Positions 26,325-34,449 of a stretch of DNA of 64,000 bases are shown here, one piece after another. Position 1 is the stretch's first letter. The number at the start of each line of letters is the position of its first letter. Position numbers and translations under genes: made by a program. The notes under the pieces are model-generated. The model was given only the letters and a program-made list of their open reading frames with translations. It had not been told where the DNA came from and did not search any database. This DNA comes from Streptomyces spinoverrucosus (GTDB taxonomy: Bacteria; Actinomycetota; Actinomycetes; Streptomycetales; Streptomycetaceae): assembly GCF_006539505.1 (NCBI RefSeq), contig NZ_BJND01000028.1:1-64000 (forward strand), written 5' to 3'.

Positions 26325-27049
26325 GTGTCCGAGCCGAAAAACAACGAGCGGCTGCGCCGATACTGGGACAAGCACGCCCGCTCCTACGACCGGCAGATGC
26401 GGTTCCTCGACCGCCGCCGCCTGTTCGGCGAGAGCCGTAGCCGGGTCTGCTCGCAGACCACTGGCGACGTCCTGGAGGTCGCCATCGGCACTGAACTGAA
26501 CCTTCCCTTCCACCCTCCGGGCGTCCGGCTGACCGGTATCGAGTGGAGCCCGCAGATGCTGGCCATCGCCCGACGCCGCGCCGAGGAACTCGGCCGTACC
26601 GCAGGCCTGCGCGAGGCCGACGCCCAGGCCCTGCCGTTCCCCGACGCCGCCTTCGACACCGTGGTGTGCACCCTGTCCCTGTACGCGATCCCCGACGACC
26701 AGCGCGCCGTCGCCGAGATGAGCCCCGTGCTCAAGCCCGGCGGCCGGCTCCTGCTGCTGGACCACATCGCGAGCTCCGCCTGGCCCGTCCGCGCGATCCA
26801 GCGATCTTCGAAGTCGTCACCGTCCCGCTCGGCGGGGAGCACTTCATGCGCCGACCGCTGCGGTGCGTCCGGGCGGAAGGACTGGAGATCGAGCGGGCGC
26901 GGGGCCGCTCTCCTCGCAGGAGCTTCCGCTTCCGCATCGGCGAGGCGCATGCTGGAGGTGAGACCGCACCGCCACCGGGACCGCGGGCTCGGCGCGGGAG
27001 CCTCGCAACGCTCTTACGTAGGTGGGGGATGAGGAGGCTCGCGAAATGA
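26325..27049 (+). pseudogene. SAM-dependent methyltransferase (UbiE/class I), one-base frameshift
   Basis: GTG start at 26325 with GAGAGG upstream. The class I fold is clear: YWDKHARSYDRQM, motif I VLEVAIGTELNLPF (usual form has GTG.N), GIEWSPQMLAIARRRA, ALPFPDAAFDTVV and VLKPGGRLLLLDHI. After RAIQ near 26803 the frame breaks and homology continues one frame over as FEVVTVPLGGEHFMRRPL. Adding one base (CGA-CTC-TTC) would repair it. The repaired frame ends at TGA 27047-27049, overlapping the next ATG by 4 bp, which supports it as the natural frame. Confidence 0.7.
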
Positions 27050-27699
27050 CGGAGCAGATCACCAGTCCGACTTGGCATGTGGCCGGCGACTGGTTCGATA
27101 CCTGCAAGTGCGCCATACCGTGCCCCTGCACGTTTGCCCAGCCCCCGACCGAGGGCGATTGCGAGGGTGTGCTCGCCTGGCACATACGCGAGGGACGGTA
27201 TGGGGATGTCCGGCTCGACGGTCTGAATGTCCTGATGCTCGGGTCCTTCACCGGCAACGTCTGGGAGGGTACCCACACGGACGCGTACGCCGCCGTCTTC
27301 GTCGACGAGCGTGCCGACGATCAGCAGCGCGCCGCGCTCGGCGCGATCTTCGGCGGGGAGGCGGGCGGCTGGCCACAGCAGTTCAGCGAGATCTTCAACG
27401 CGGAGATGCGTGGGATGGACGTCGCGCCCATCACCGTCGAGATCGACGACGGCCTAGGGGCATGGAGCGCCGAGATCCCCGGCCGGGTCACCGCACGCGC
27501 CGAGGCCCTCGCCGGTCCCACCACTCCGGAGGGCGCGCGGGTGCAGGTCCACAACGCCCCCGGTGCCGAGGTCGGCCCGGGCCAGATCGCCACCTGGGGT
27601 CGCGCCACCACCGATCAAGCCGACGCCTTCGGCTTCAGCTGGAACCGCAGCGGCAAGTCCAGCAAGCACTTCCCCTTCGACTGGAGCGGTCCCGACTGA
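27046..27699 (+). CDS. DUF1326 domain protein
   Basis: 217 aa with an ATG start at 27046 (GAGGAGG 8 nt upstream) in preference to GTG 27022. The N-terminus has a cysteine cluster, DTCKCAIPCPCTF, that could bind metal (inference), followed by conserved WHIREGRYGDVRLDGLNV and the C-terminal FSWNRSGKSSKHFPFDWSG. DUF1326 has no proven activity but often lies beside DUF2182, as here (20 bp to the convergent end of that gene). No signal peptide. Confidence 0.85.
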   Translation: MTEQITSPTWHVAGDWFDTCKCAIPCPCTFAQPPTEGDCEGVLAWHIREGRYGDVRLDGLNVLMLGSFTGNVWEGTHTDAYAAVFVDERADDQQRAALGAIFGGEAGGWPQQFSEIFNAEMRGMDVAPITVEIDDGLGAWSAEIPGRVTARAEALAGPTTPEGARVQVHNAPGAEVGPGQIATWGRATTDQADAFGFSWNRSGKSSKHFPFDWSGPD

Positions 27700-27718
27700 C
27701 AGCAGGCGCTCAGTGCGT

Positions 27719-28540
27719 TCAGTGCATCATGGGGTTCGCCGGCGGCTCGGACATCTGGAGGCCGGGCAGCAACCAGTCCTGGAACGGCGCCAGAACGCCC
27801 AGGACCAGGAAGGTCACGCCAACCGCCCAGGTGAACAACGGGCCGTGTCGCCACAGTTTCTCCAGGAAGATGACTGCCGCCAGACCGGCCATGGCTGCCA
27901 CATTCATCACGCCGAGCGGTACGAGTACGATCATCAGGCCCCAGCAGCAGCCCACACAGTAGAGCCCGTGGTGGGCGCCCACGCGCAGGTCACGGGCCCA
28001 CGGCCGGAAGTGCGCGTACCGCATCAGGTGCGAGAGCGGGTTGCGGCAGTGCAGCAGACAGACGCGCTTCAGCGGCCCGAACTGGTACAGCCCCGCGAGC
28101 AGGAACGCGGCCGCGCCCAGCCAACGACCTGCCTCGGGGTTGCGGTCCACCAGCCACCCGGTCGCTGCCAGTACTCCGTAGGCGAAGAGACCGAACACCG
28201 TCCAGGCGAGTAGGTAGCCCCCGGCGAACTGGGCGATCCGGGCGGCGCGGGCCGTACCGGCCGACTGCCGGCCGATCGCCCGTGCCCAGGTGATGGCCAC
28301 TGGTGCCACCGACGGGAACATCATCGCCACCATCATGGTCACCCACAGCAGCAGGAAGAGTGGCAGTGCCAGACCCATCGTTCCCGGCTCCATGCTCGTG
28401 TCGCGGGCCTGGGCAACGGTGAGAACCCATGCCGGCGCCGCGAGCAGGGCCATCAGGATCCATGCAATGGCCAGGTCACGCCGCAGCAGGAGGACTCCGG
28501 GCTGTGTCGGCGTCGGGACGACGATACGGACGTGCAGCAT
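27719..28540 (-). CDS. DUF2182 predicted metal-binding integral membrane protein
   Basis: 273 aa with an ATG start at 28540 and GGGAGGAG upstream. Six to seven membrane helices are visible, including LPLFLLLWVTMMVAMMFPSV, the family's Met-rich motif (WVTMMVAMMFPS). Two cysteine motifs, LLHCRNPLSH and YCVGCCWGLM, are candidate metal ligands. It is convergent with DUF1326, its usual partner. A role in copper handling is plausible from the Met/Cys content and the neighbourhood but is not established. Confidence 0.82.
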   Translation of the reverse strand: MLHVRIVVPTPTQPGVLLLRRDLAIAWILMALLAAPAWVLTVAQARDTSMEPGTMGLALPLFLLLWVTMMVAMMFPSVAPVAITWARAIGRQSAGTARAARIAQFAGGYLLAWTVFGLFAYGVLAATGWLVDRNPEAGRWLGAAAFLLAGLYQFGPLKRVCLLHCRNPLSHLMRYAHFRPWARDLRVGAHHGLYCVGCCWGLMIVLVPLGVMNVAAMAGLAAVIFLEKLWRHGPLFTWAVGVTFLVLGVLAPFQDWLLPGLQMSEPPANPMMH

Positions 28541-28637
28541 GGCGCTCCTCCCGGGGCCCGGTCTGCCGTGGTCATCGGGCGCTGCACCACCAGGGCCCGG
28601 TGGCATCGACGGTGGCTGGCCATGGGGAGTGACAAAT

Positions 28638-28688
28638 CGGACCCGACTCCTCCAGCAGATCACATACGTGCTGGAGGAGTCGGGTCCG
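28638..28688 (-). terminator. terminator of the copA transcript
   Basis: Perfect 20-bp stem (28638-28657 with 28669-28688; arm begins CGGACCCGACTCC) around an 11-nt loop, 14 bp past the copA stop. Unusually strong, and symmetric enough to work in both directions. Confidence 0.85.
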
Positions 28689-28702
28689 GGATTGTGTCGA
28701 TA

Positions 28703-30907
28703 TCAGCGGTTCAGGGTCTGGAAGCGTCGCAGCCGCAGGCTGTTGGAGACGACGAACACCGAGGAGAACGCCATCGCCCCGCCCGCGATCATCGGGTTGA
28801 GCAGGCCGAGCGCGGCGAGCGGCAGCGCGGCGACGTTGTAGGCGAAGGCCCAGAACAGGTTCGCCTTTATCGTGCGAAGGGTACGGCGGGCCAGCCGGAT
28901 CGCGTCCGCCGCCGCCCGCAGGTCACCCCGTACCAGGGTCAGATCCGACGCCGCGATGGCCGCATCCGTGCCGGTCCCCATGGCCAGGCCGAGGTCGGCC
29001 TGGGCGAGGGCGGCAGCGTCGTTGACGCCGTCGCCGACCATCGCCACCACCTGGCCTGCCTGCTGGAGGCGCTGGACCTCGGCGACCTTGTCCTCGGGGT
29101 GGACCTCGGCGATGACCCTCTTGATGCCGACCTCGGCCGCGACCGCCCGGGCAGCCGCCGCGTTGTCGCCGGTCAGCAGGACCGGGGTGAGCCCGAGCCG
29201 CTTGAGGTCGGCGACCGCCTCGGCGCTCGTCGGCTTGACGGTGTCGGCGACCACCAGCGCGCCGCGCACCCGCTCGTCCCAGGCGGCGAAGACGACCGTA
29301 CGCCCCTCGGCCTCGGCCTCCTTCCGTGCGCGGCCGAGTTCCTCGGGCAGCACCAGGCCGTGTTCCTCCAGCCACGCGACCCGCCCCGCACGGACCGTAC
29401 GGCCCTCGACCTGCCCGGTCACGCCCCGACCCTGGGTGTTGGCGAAAGCGGTCACCGCGGGCAGTGCGCTCAGTTGACCTCGTGCGGCGTCCGCGATGGC
29501 GGTGGCGATGGGGTGCTCGCTGGCGTCCTCCAGACCGCCGGCCAAGCGCAGGACCTCGGCCGCGTCCTCCCCGTCGGCCGGTATGAGGTCGACCAGGCGC
29601 ATCTTGCCCTCGGTGACCGTGCCGGTCTTGTCGAGTACGACGGTGTCGATCCGCCGGGTCGACTCCAGGACCTCCGGGCCGCGGATCAGGAGCCCGAGCT
29701 GGGCCCCGCGTCCGGTGCCGACCATGAGCGCGGTCGGTGTGGCCAGGCCGAGCGCGCATGGGCAGGCGATGATCACCACGGCGATGGCCGCTGTGAGCGC
29801 GGTCGCCGCGGCGGCTCCGGTCAGCATCCACACGCCGAACGTGCCTACGGCCAGGGCGATGACGACCGGGACGAAGACCGCCGAGATACGGTCCGCCAAC
29901 CGCTGTACCTCGGCCTTGCCGATCTGCGCCCGCTCCACCAGTGCGGCGATCTGGGCCAGCTTGGTGTCGGCGCCGACGCGGGTCGCGCGGACGACGAGCC
30001 GGCCGTGGCTGTTGAGGGTGGCGCCGGTGACCGGCGAGCCGGGCTCGACCTCGACCGGCACGCTCTCCCCGGTCAGCAGCGACTCGTCCACCGCCGAGGC
30101 GCCCTCGACGACCTCCCCGTCCGTGGCGATCTTCTCCCCGGGCCGCACCACGAACAGGTCCCCGACCACCAACTCCTCAACGGGGATCCGCGCTTCGGCC
30201 CCGTCGCGCAGTACGGCGACGTCCTTGGCGCCCAGGTCCATCAGCGCCCGGATCGCGTCCCCGGCCCGCCGCTTGGCCCGGGCCTCGAAGAACCGGCCGG
30301 CCAGCAGGAACGCCGTCAGCACGACGGCGACCTCCAGGTACAGGTGCCTCCCGCCGACGGCCAGGGTGCCCGCGCTCCACAGGTAGGCGGCCAGAACGCC
30401 CAGAGAGACCAGAGTGTCCATGGTCGCCGAGCCGTGCCGCAGATTCACTGCCGCCGCTCGGTGGAACGGCCACGCGCCCCACGCCACCACCGGCGTGGCC
30501 AGGGCCAGTGCGGCCCACTCCCACCCGGCGAAGTGCAGCGCGGAGATCATCGACATGACCACCACCGGCAGCCCGAGCAGCGCCGAGACGATCAGGCGGT
30601 GCCGCAGCCCGGCGACATGTACCTGCTCGGCATCGACGGTCTCGGCCTCCTCGGCCTCCGGCACGCGAATCCCGGACACCTCGGCGCCGTAGCCGATGGC
30701 CTCGACGGCGGCGATCAGCTCCGCCACCTCGACCGCCGGGTCCTCGCGGGTGACATGCGCGGTCGCGGTCGCCAGGTTCACCGTGGCGCTCACTCCCGGC
30801 AGCTTGCCAAGCTTCCGCTCGACCCGCGCCACGCATGAGGCGCAGGTCATCCCGGTGATCATCAGCTCTATGGGGCGGCCGGTGCCGGTGTCGGTCGTGG
30901 TGGTCAT
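28703..30907 (-). CDS. copA: copper-translocating P1B-type ATPase
   Basis: 734 aa with an ATG start at 30907. One N-terminal HMA domain carries GMTCASC. About eight membrane helices follow, with the transport motif [10 protein letters not shown] in helix 6, phosphatase TGES, phosphorylation DKTGT, the SEHPIA nucleotide loop and [14 protein letters not shown]. These define a Cu(I)-exporting CopA; the CPC and the family NxxF-type tail ([16 protein letters not shown]) fit Cu(I). It uses ATP to expel copper from the cytoplasm. It is the second gene after a 58-aa ORF and is driven by a CueR-type promoter at 31111-31142. Confidence 0.95.
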   Translation of the reverse strand: MTTTTDTGTGRPIELMITGMTCASCVARVERKLGKLPGVSATVNLATATAHVTREDPAVEVAELIAAVEAIGYGAEVSGIRVPEAEEAETVDAEQVHVAGLRHRLIVSALLGLPVVVMSMISALHFAGWEWAALALATPVVAWGAWPFHRAAAVNLRHGSATMDTLVSLGVLAAYLWSAGTLAVGGRHLYLEVAVVLTAFLLAGRFFEARAKRRAGDAIRALMDLGAKDVAVLRDGAEARIPVEELVVGDLFVVRPGEKIATDGEVVEGASAVDESLLTGESVPVEVEPGSPVTGATLNSHGRLVVRATRVGADTKLAQIAALVERAQIGKAEVQRLADRISAVFVPVVIALAVGTFGVWMLTGAAAATALTAAIAVVIIACPCALGLATPTALMVGTGRGAQLGLLIRGPEVLESTRRIDTVVLDKTGTVTEGKMRLVDLIPADGEDAAEVLRLAGGLEDASEHPIATAIADAARGQLSALPAVTAFANTQGRGVTGQVEGRTVRAGRVAWLEEHGLVLPEELGRARKEAEAEGRTVVFAAWDERVRGALVVADTVKPTSAEAVADLKRLGLTPVLLTGDNAAAARAVAAEVGIKRVIAEVHPEDKVAEVQRLQQAGQVVAMVGDGVNDAAALAQADLGLAMGTGTDAAIAASDLTLVRGDLRAAADAIRLARRTLRTIKANLFWAFAYNVAALPLAALGLLNPMIAGGAMAFSSVFVVSNSLRLRRFQTLNR

Positions 30908-30927
30908 CGTGGAGATCCCTTTCCCCC

Positions 30928-31104
30928 TCATCCTCGGCCCGCCGGTGTGACCACGGCGAAGCCCTGCCCGGCGGCCGACCGGTAGCTGTTGAACGGGCTG
31001 ATCCCGAAGCAGGCATGCTCGCCCTGCTCCACCACGGCCGCGCACACGTCGCTCAACGGCTCCACCGCCATCGGCGGACAGTCGTCCCCTTGATCCGTCG
31101 TCAT
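30928..31104 (-). pseudogene. internally deleted cyclodipeptide synthase, 58-aa ORF at the head of the copA operon
   Basis: ATG at 31104, stop 30928-30930, 20 bp before copA. Residues ~17-45 read [14 protein letters not shown] then [11 protein letters not shown], the N-terminal signature of tRNA-dependent cyclodipeptide synthases (motif GxSxxNSYF with the catalytic Ser). Directly after it the chain jumps to [13 protein letters not shown], which resembles the extreme C-terminus of the same family. About 170 internal residues, including the tRNA-binding helix and catalytic Tyr/Glu, are missing, but the frame is kept. Enzyme activity is excluded. The ORF has three Cys and could have been kept as a small leader or metal-binding peptide (speculative). 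The ATG coincides with the predicted transcription start. Confidence 0.6.
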
Positions 31105-31110
31105 GCCCGC

Positions 31111-31142
31111 ACCGTAGAACCTTGCCCTTAGGGCAAGGTCAA
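31111..31142 (-). promoter_or_regulatory. CueR/MerR-type promoter and operator of the copA operon
   Basis: On the minus strand TTGACC (31137-31142) and TACGGT (31111-31116) are separated by 20 bp, the overlong spacer typical of MerR-controlled promoters. The spacer holds a perfect 9-bp palindrome, CCTTGCCCT/AGGGCAAGG with one central base (31120-31138), close to the CueR consensus. The predicted start site falls on the ATG at 31104. Confidence 0.8.
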
Positions 31143-31181
31143 GGCGACACTGGAGACACGTCCCACGAACGGAGACCCGGC

Positions 31182-31601
31182 ATGCTCACCGTCGGTCGCA
31201 TCGCCGCCCAGAGCGGACTCAGCCCCAAAGCCGTCCGCCTCTACGAGGCCAACGGCCTCATCGACCCGCCCGAACGCACGGCCGCCGGGTACCGGACCTA
31301 CACCGCCACCGCGTTGCCCGCGTTGCGCTTCATCCGCCAGGCCCAGGCCCTCGGCCTGAGCCTGAAAGAGATCAAGCGCATCCTCGACCTCCAGCGCCAC
31401 GGCCAGCAGCCCTGCGGCCTCGTCATCAACCTCCTCGACGAACACCTCGCCCAGGTCGACCAGCGCATCGCCGACCTCCAGGCCTTGAAGAAGACCCTCC
31501 AGGAAGCCCGTCACGTCGCGGACCAGGCCGCCGGGCGCGGCGAGCCCGGCGTGATCTGCCCGATCATCGAATCCACCGCCATCGCAGCCGAAGACACATG
31601 A
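31182..31601 (+). CDS. MerR-family copper-responsive regulator, CueR-like
   Basis: 139 aa with an ATG start at 31182 and GGAG upstream. The N-terminal winged helix (VGRIAAQSGLSPKAVRLYEA, then GLIDPPERTAAGYRTY) is followed by a dimerisation helix. Cysteines occur at QPCGLVINLL and in the C-terminal loop GVICPIIES, suitable for a thiolate metal site. It is divergent from copA with the operator between the two, the standard arrangement for a copper-activated switch that twists the long-spacer promoter into an active form. Copper rather than another soft metal is inferred from CopA. Confidence 0.85.
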   Translation: MLTVGRIAAQSGLSPKAVRLYEANGLIDPPERTAAGYRTYTATALPALRFIRQAQALGLSLKEIKRILDLQRHGQQPCGLVINLLDEHLAQVDQRIADLQALKKTLQEARHVADQAAGRGEPGVICPIIESTAIAAEDT

Positions 31602-31804
31602 CCCCGCTCTGCGCGCCGCGCCTCTGATCGACACGTGAATTCAGGATGCCCTGTGCGTTGGTGGTGTGCCGTTGCCTGGGTCGAAGCGCTCGCGCGCTTC
31701 GGCCGCCAAGGGAGCGCCTCGGCTGGGAACCTGATGGGACAGCAAGACAAAGAAGGCGGCGAAGGATCGTGAAGGATCACTCCCCGCCTTCCCCCATTAG
31801 CCCG

Positions 31805-32086
31805 TTGACCTGTGGTGGCCGCTGCCATGCCGGTCAGGTTCTGCGGTACGACGTTGACGGCGGCGGCGGTGATCGCGGCGGCGACCAGGCCGAAACCGAC
31901 GCCGTTCAGGATCAGCGGGCCCAGCATGGGCAGCAGAGCGGTCTCGTGGATCGGCAGCGCCCGCAGCCACAGTTGGCCCGCGGCCATCGCCAGGAAGCCG
32001 GTGACGAGCATCGGGCCGGGTCCGATGCGGTGCAGCAGACGGACCAGCAGGGGCCAGATGAACGGCGTGCACGACTGGATGATCAC
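31805..32086 (-). pseudogene. fragment of an MFS (EmrB/QacA-type) exporter
   Basis: Reading leftward, the stretch GPGPMLVTGFLAMAAGQLW followed by LLPMLGPLILNGVGFGLVAA and VNVVPQNLTGMAAATTGQ is the middle of a 14-helix drug exporter. Both the N-terminal half and the end are missing; homology stops at 31805. 31602-31804 holds nothing recognisable. It abuts the TetR stub head to head. Confidence 0.65.
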
Positions 32087-32090
32087 GACG

Positions 32091-32333
32091 GACCCGTCCC
32101 TGGAAATCGAACTCGCCAGGATCGTCGAGCAAGGGCGACAACGCGGGGAGATCAGGGCGGGCGTCGACCGAGACCAGGCGGGCCAACTGCTGGCCGCCTG
32201 CTATTTCTCGACGATCCTGCGCTGGATACGCGAGGAACCGGCCCCCTTCGACCTGCACGAGCGCCTCGCCGGGGCGCTCGACATCATCCTGCTGGGCCTT
32301 CTTGCCGACGAGGCACACACCGGGGAACCCTGA
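32091..32333 (+). pseudogene. C-terminal fragment of a TetR-family regulator
   Basis: The frame DPSLEIELARIVEQGRQRGE, then AGQLLAACYFSTILRWI and LAGALDIILLGLL, is a TetR ligand-binding domain end. The helix-turn-helix part is missing: the sequence starts exactly where the MFS fragment ends on the other strand. The two were probably a regulator/exporter pair fused by deletion. Confidence 0.65.
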
Positions 32334-32733
32334 CGGTCCCCTCACCGCTGACTTTGAGGCAAGAGGCCGGTGCCCCATACCAGCGGTTGACCAACAGCCG
32401 GTGCCCCGTCACGGTAGCGGGCAGAACGGATTCAGCACACATGAGGCTGGGAAATCCCGTGAACCCGTGAGAACTACGGAGGGGTGTTCTCCCAGGCCAG
32501 ACGCTCTGCAGTCGATGTTTCCGCGTGTAGGGGGCGCAGACGCCACGCCCGGCTTCGGCAGTTCGCCTCTACCACGGCGACTGACCGGTCCCAGTCATCG
32601 CCCCCGTACGGGGAGCGTGGCCTCCACCCGTTACGCACGTCCCAGAGAGCCGCAACTCACGCCCTTCCAGGTCTCGAGGACTTCCTCGGCGGCCGTTCCG
32701 TCGTCTTCTCCACCGAGGCCCTGCACGGCTGTC
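32334..32733. other. 400-bp interval without supported genes
   Basis: It lies between the TetR stub and the end of the ABC operon. Short open frames on the plus strand lack domain features. It probably marks the right edge of the accessory segment. Confidence 0.4.
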
Positions 32734-34449
32734 TCAGTCCCGCGCCGCCCCGGCCCGGGACAGGTCCCAGTACGCGGCGTAGCGGCCGGCGCGCCGCAGC
32801 AACTCCTCGTGGCTGCCCTGCTCGACCACCCGCCCGGCGTCCAGGAAGGCGACGCGGTCGGCCCGGCGCACGGTCCCCATGCGGTGCGCCACCAGCACCA
32901 CGGTCCGGCCCGCCATCAGCTCCTCGATGCCGGCGTGCACGGCCGCCTCGTTCACCGGGTCAAGGGCCGAAGTGACCTCGTCGAGCAGCACGATCGGCGC
33001 GTCCTTCAGCAGCGCGCGGGCGATGGAGACGCGCTGCCGCTCGCCGCCCGACAGCAGCGCCCCGCCCTCGCCCACGTCCGCCGACCAGCCGCCGGGCAGC
33101 CGCTCGATCACCTCGTCGAGACGGGCCGCGGCGGCCGCGGCCCGTACCTCGGCGTCGGTGGCGTCCGGGCGGCCGAGGCGCACGTTCTCCTCGATCGTGC
33201 CGTCGAAGAGGTAGACGTTCTGGAAGACGATGGCGATCCGCGCCATCAGCGCCGCGGTGTCCATCTCCCGTACGTCCACGCCGCCGATCCGCACCGCGCC
33301 CGCGTCGACGTCGTAGAAGCGGGCGAGCAGTTGCAGCAGCGTCGTCTTGCCCGCGCCCGACGGGCCGACGACGGCCAGCCGCTGACCCTCGGGTACGGAG
33401 AGCGTCACCCCGTCGGCGACCGTGCGGTCGCCGTGCCGGAAGGTGACCGCGTCGAACTCGACGTCGTGGCAGGACGGTTCGCGCGGCGCGCGGGGCTCCG
33501 GCAGCGGCTTGGTGTTGAGGACGTCGTCGAGGCGGGTGAGTTCGGCGCGGGCCGCGCGGATGCCACCACTCATCTCGGCGAGGGACAGCAGCGGGTCGGC
33601 GCAGCGGGCGGCGAGCACCAGGACCGCGAGCACCTCGGCCGCGCCGATGTCCCCGCCGAGGGCGAGGTACGCACCGAGTGCGAGCAGCGCGGTGAACACC
33701 GCCTGCACGGTGACCGCAAGACCCAGCACACCCGGCAGCGCCGAAAGGGTGGAGCGACGCGAGGCGCGGCGCAGTTCCTTCAGGGAGTCGTCCAGCAAAC
33801 CGAATCGCTCGCCGGTGCGGCCGCCGGCGCGCAGCACCGGCTGGGCCTGGAGGTACTCGATGACGCGACCGGTGGCCGCGCGCTCGCGTTCCACGCGCTC
33901 CGTGTCGGCCGCCGTCGTCGCGCGGGCCGTCCGCAGCTGGACCGCAGCCACCAACGGCACAGCGGCCAGGCCGGCCAGGCCCAGCTGCCAGTTGAAGGCG
34001 AGCATCACGGCGACGATCGTCAGCGGCGTCACACAGGCGGAGATGAACGGCGCCAACAGGTGCGCGATCACGCCCATCGCCTGCAACACGCCCTGGCCGG
34101 CGAGGACGGACACCTCGCCGGTACGGCCGGGTTGATACCAGCCGATGGGCAACCGGGCGAGGTGTTCGCCGAGGCGCTCGTACATGCCGTGCAGCATCGT
34201 CGTACCCACGCGGAAACCGGAGCGGTCGCTGACGTACCGCAGCACCGCGTAGACCGCGACCGCCGCGCCGAAGGCGGCCAGCCAGGGCCGGGCGTCCTCG
34301 GGTGTGCTGCCGAAGAGCGCGCGCAGCACGGGCACCAGCAGGGCGTACGACAGTCCCTCGACGAGGGCGGTCGCCGTCATCAGGGCAACGGTGCGGCGCA
34401 CCGGCCCGGCGTACTCGTGGCCGAGCACACGCAGCAGTGTGCTGATCAT
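32734..34449 (-). CDS. ABC transporter with fused permease and ATPase, IrtB/YbtQ-like
   Basis: 571 aa with an ATG start at 34449, overlapping the upstream gene by 4 bp. About six membrane helices (1-300) precede a nucleotide-binding domain with Walker A GPSGAGKTT, signature LSGGERQR, Walker B IVLLDEVTSALD and H-loop VAHRM. Exporter-type fold, but the pairing of two half-transporters beside an AraC regulator is typical of IrtAB/YbtPQ systems, which import ferric siderophores. A small-molecule exporter remains possible. Confidence 0.85.
   Translation of the reverse strand: MISTLLRVLGHEYAGPVRRTVALMTATALVEGLSYALLVPVLRALFGSTPEDARPWLAAFGAAVAVYAVLRYVSDRSGFRVGTTMLHGMYERLGEHLARLPIGWYQPGRTGEVSVLAGQGVLQAMGVIAHLLAPFISACVTPLTIVAVMLAFNWQLGLAGLAAVPLVAAVQLRTARATTAADTERVERERAATGRVIEYLQAQPVLRAGGRTGERFGLLDDSLKELRRASRRSTLSALPGVLGLAVTVQAVFTALLALGAYLALGGDIGAAEVLAVLVLAARCADPLLSLAEMSGGIRAARAELTRLDDVLNTKPLPEPRAPREPSCHDVEFDAVTFRHGDRTVADGVTLSVPEGQRLAVVGPSGAGKTTLLQLLARFYDVDAGAVRIGGVDVREMDTAALMARIAIVFQNVYLFDGTIEENVRLGRPDATDAEVRAAAAAARLDEVIERLPGGWSADVGEGGALLSGGERQRVSIARALLKDAPIVLLDEVTSALDPVNEAAVHAGIEELMAGRTVVLVAHRMGTVRRADRVAFLDAGRVVEQGSHEELLRRAGRYAAYWDLSRAGAARD

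Noticed and set aside
28532-30838. 768-codon open frame on the plus strand across copA
   Set aside because: Antisense to a clear P-type ATPase; composition (Arg/Gly/Asp/Gln) is that of a shadow frame.
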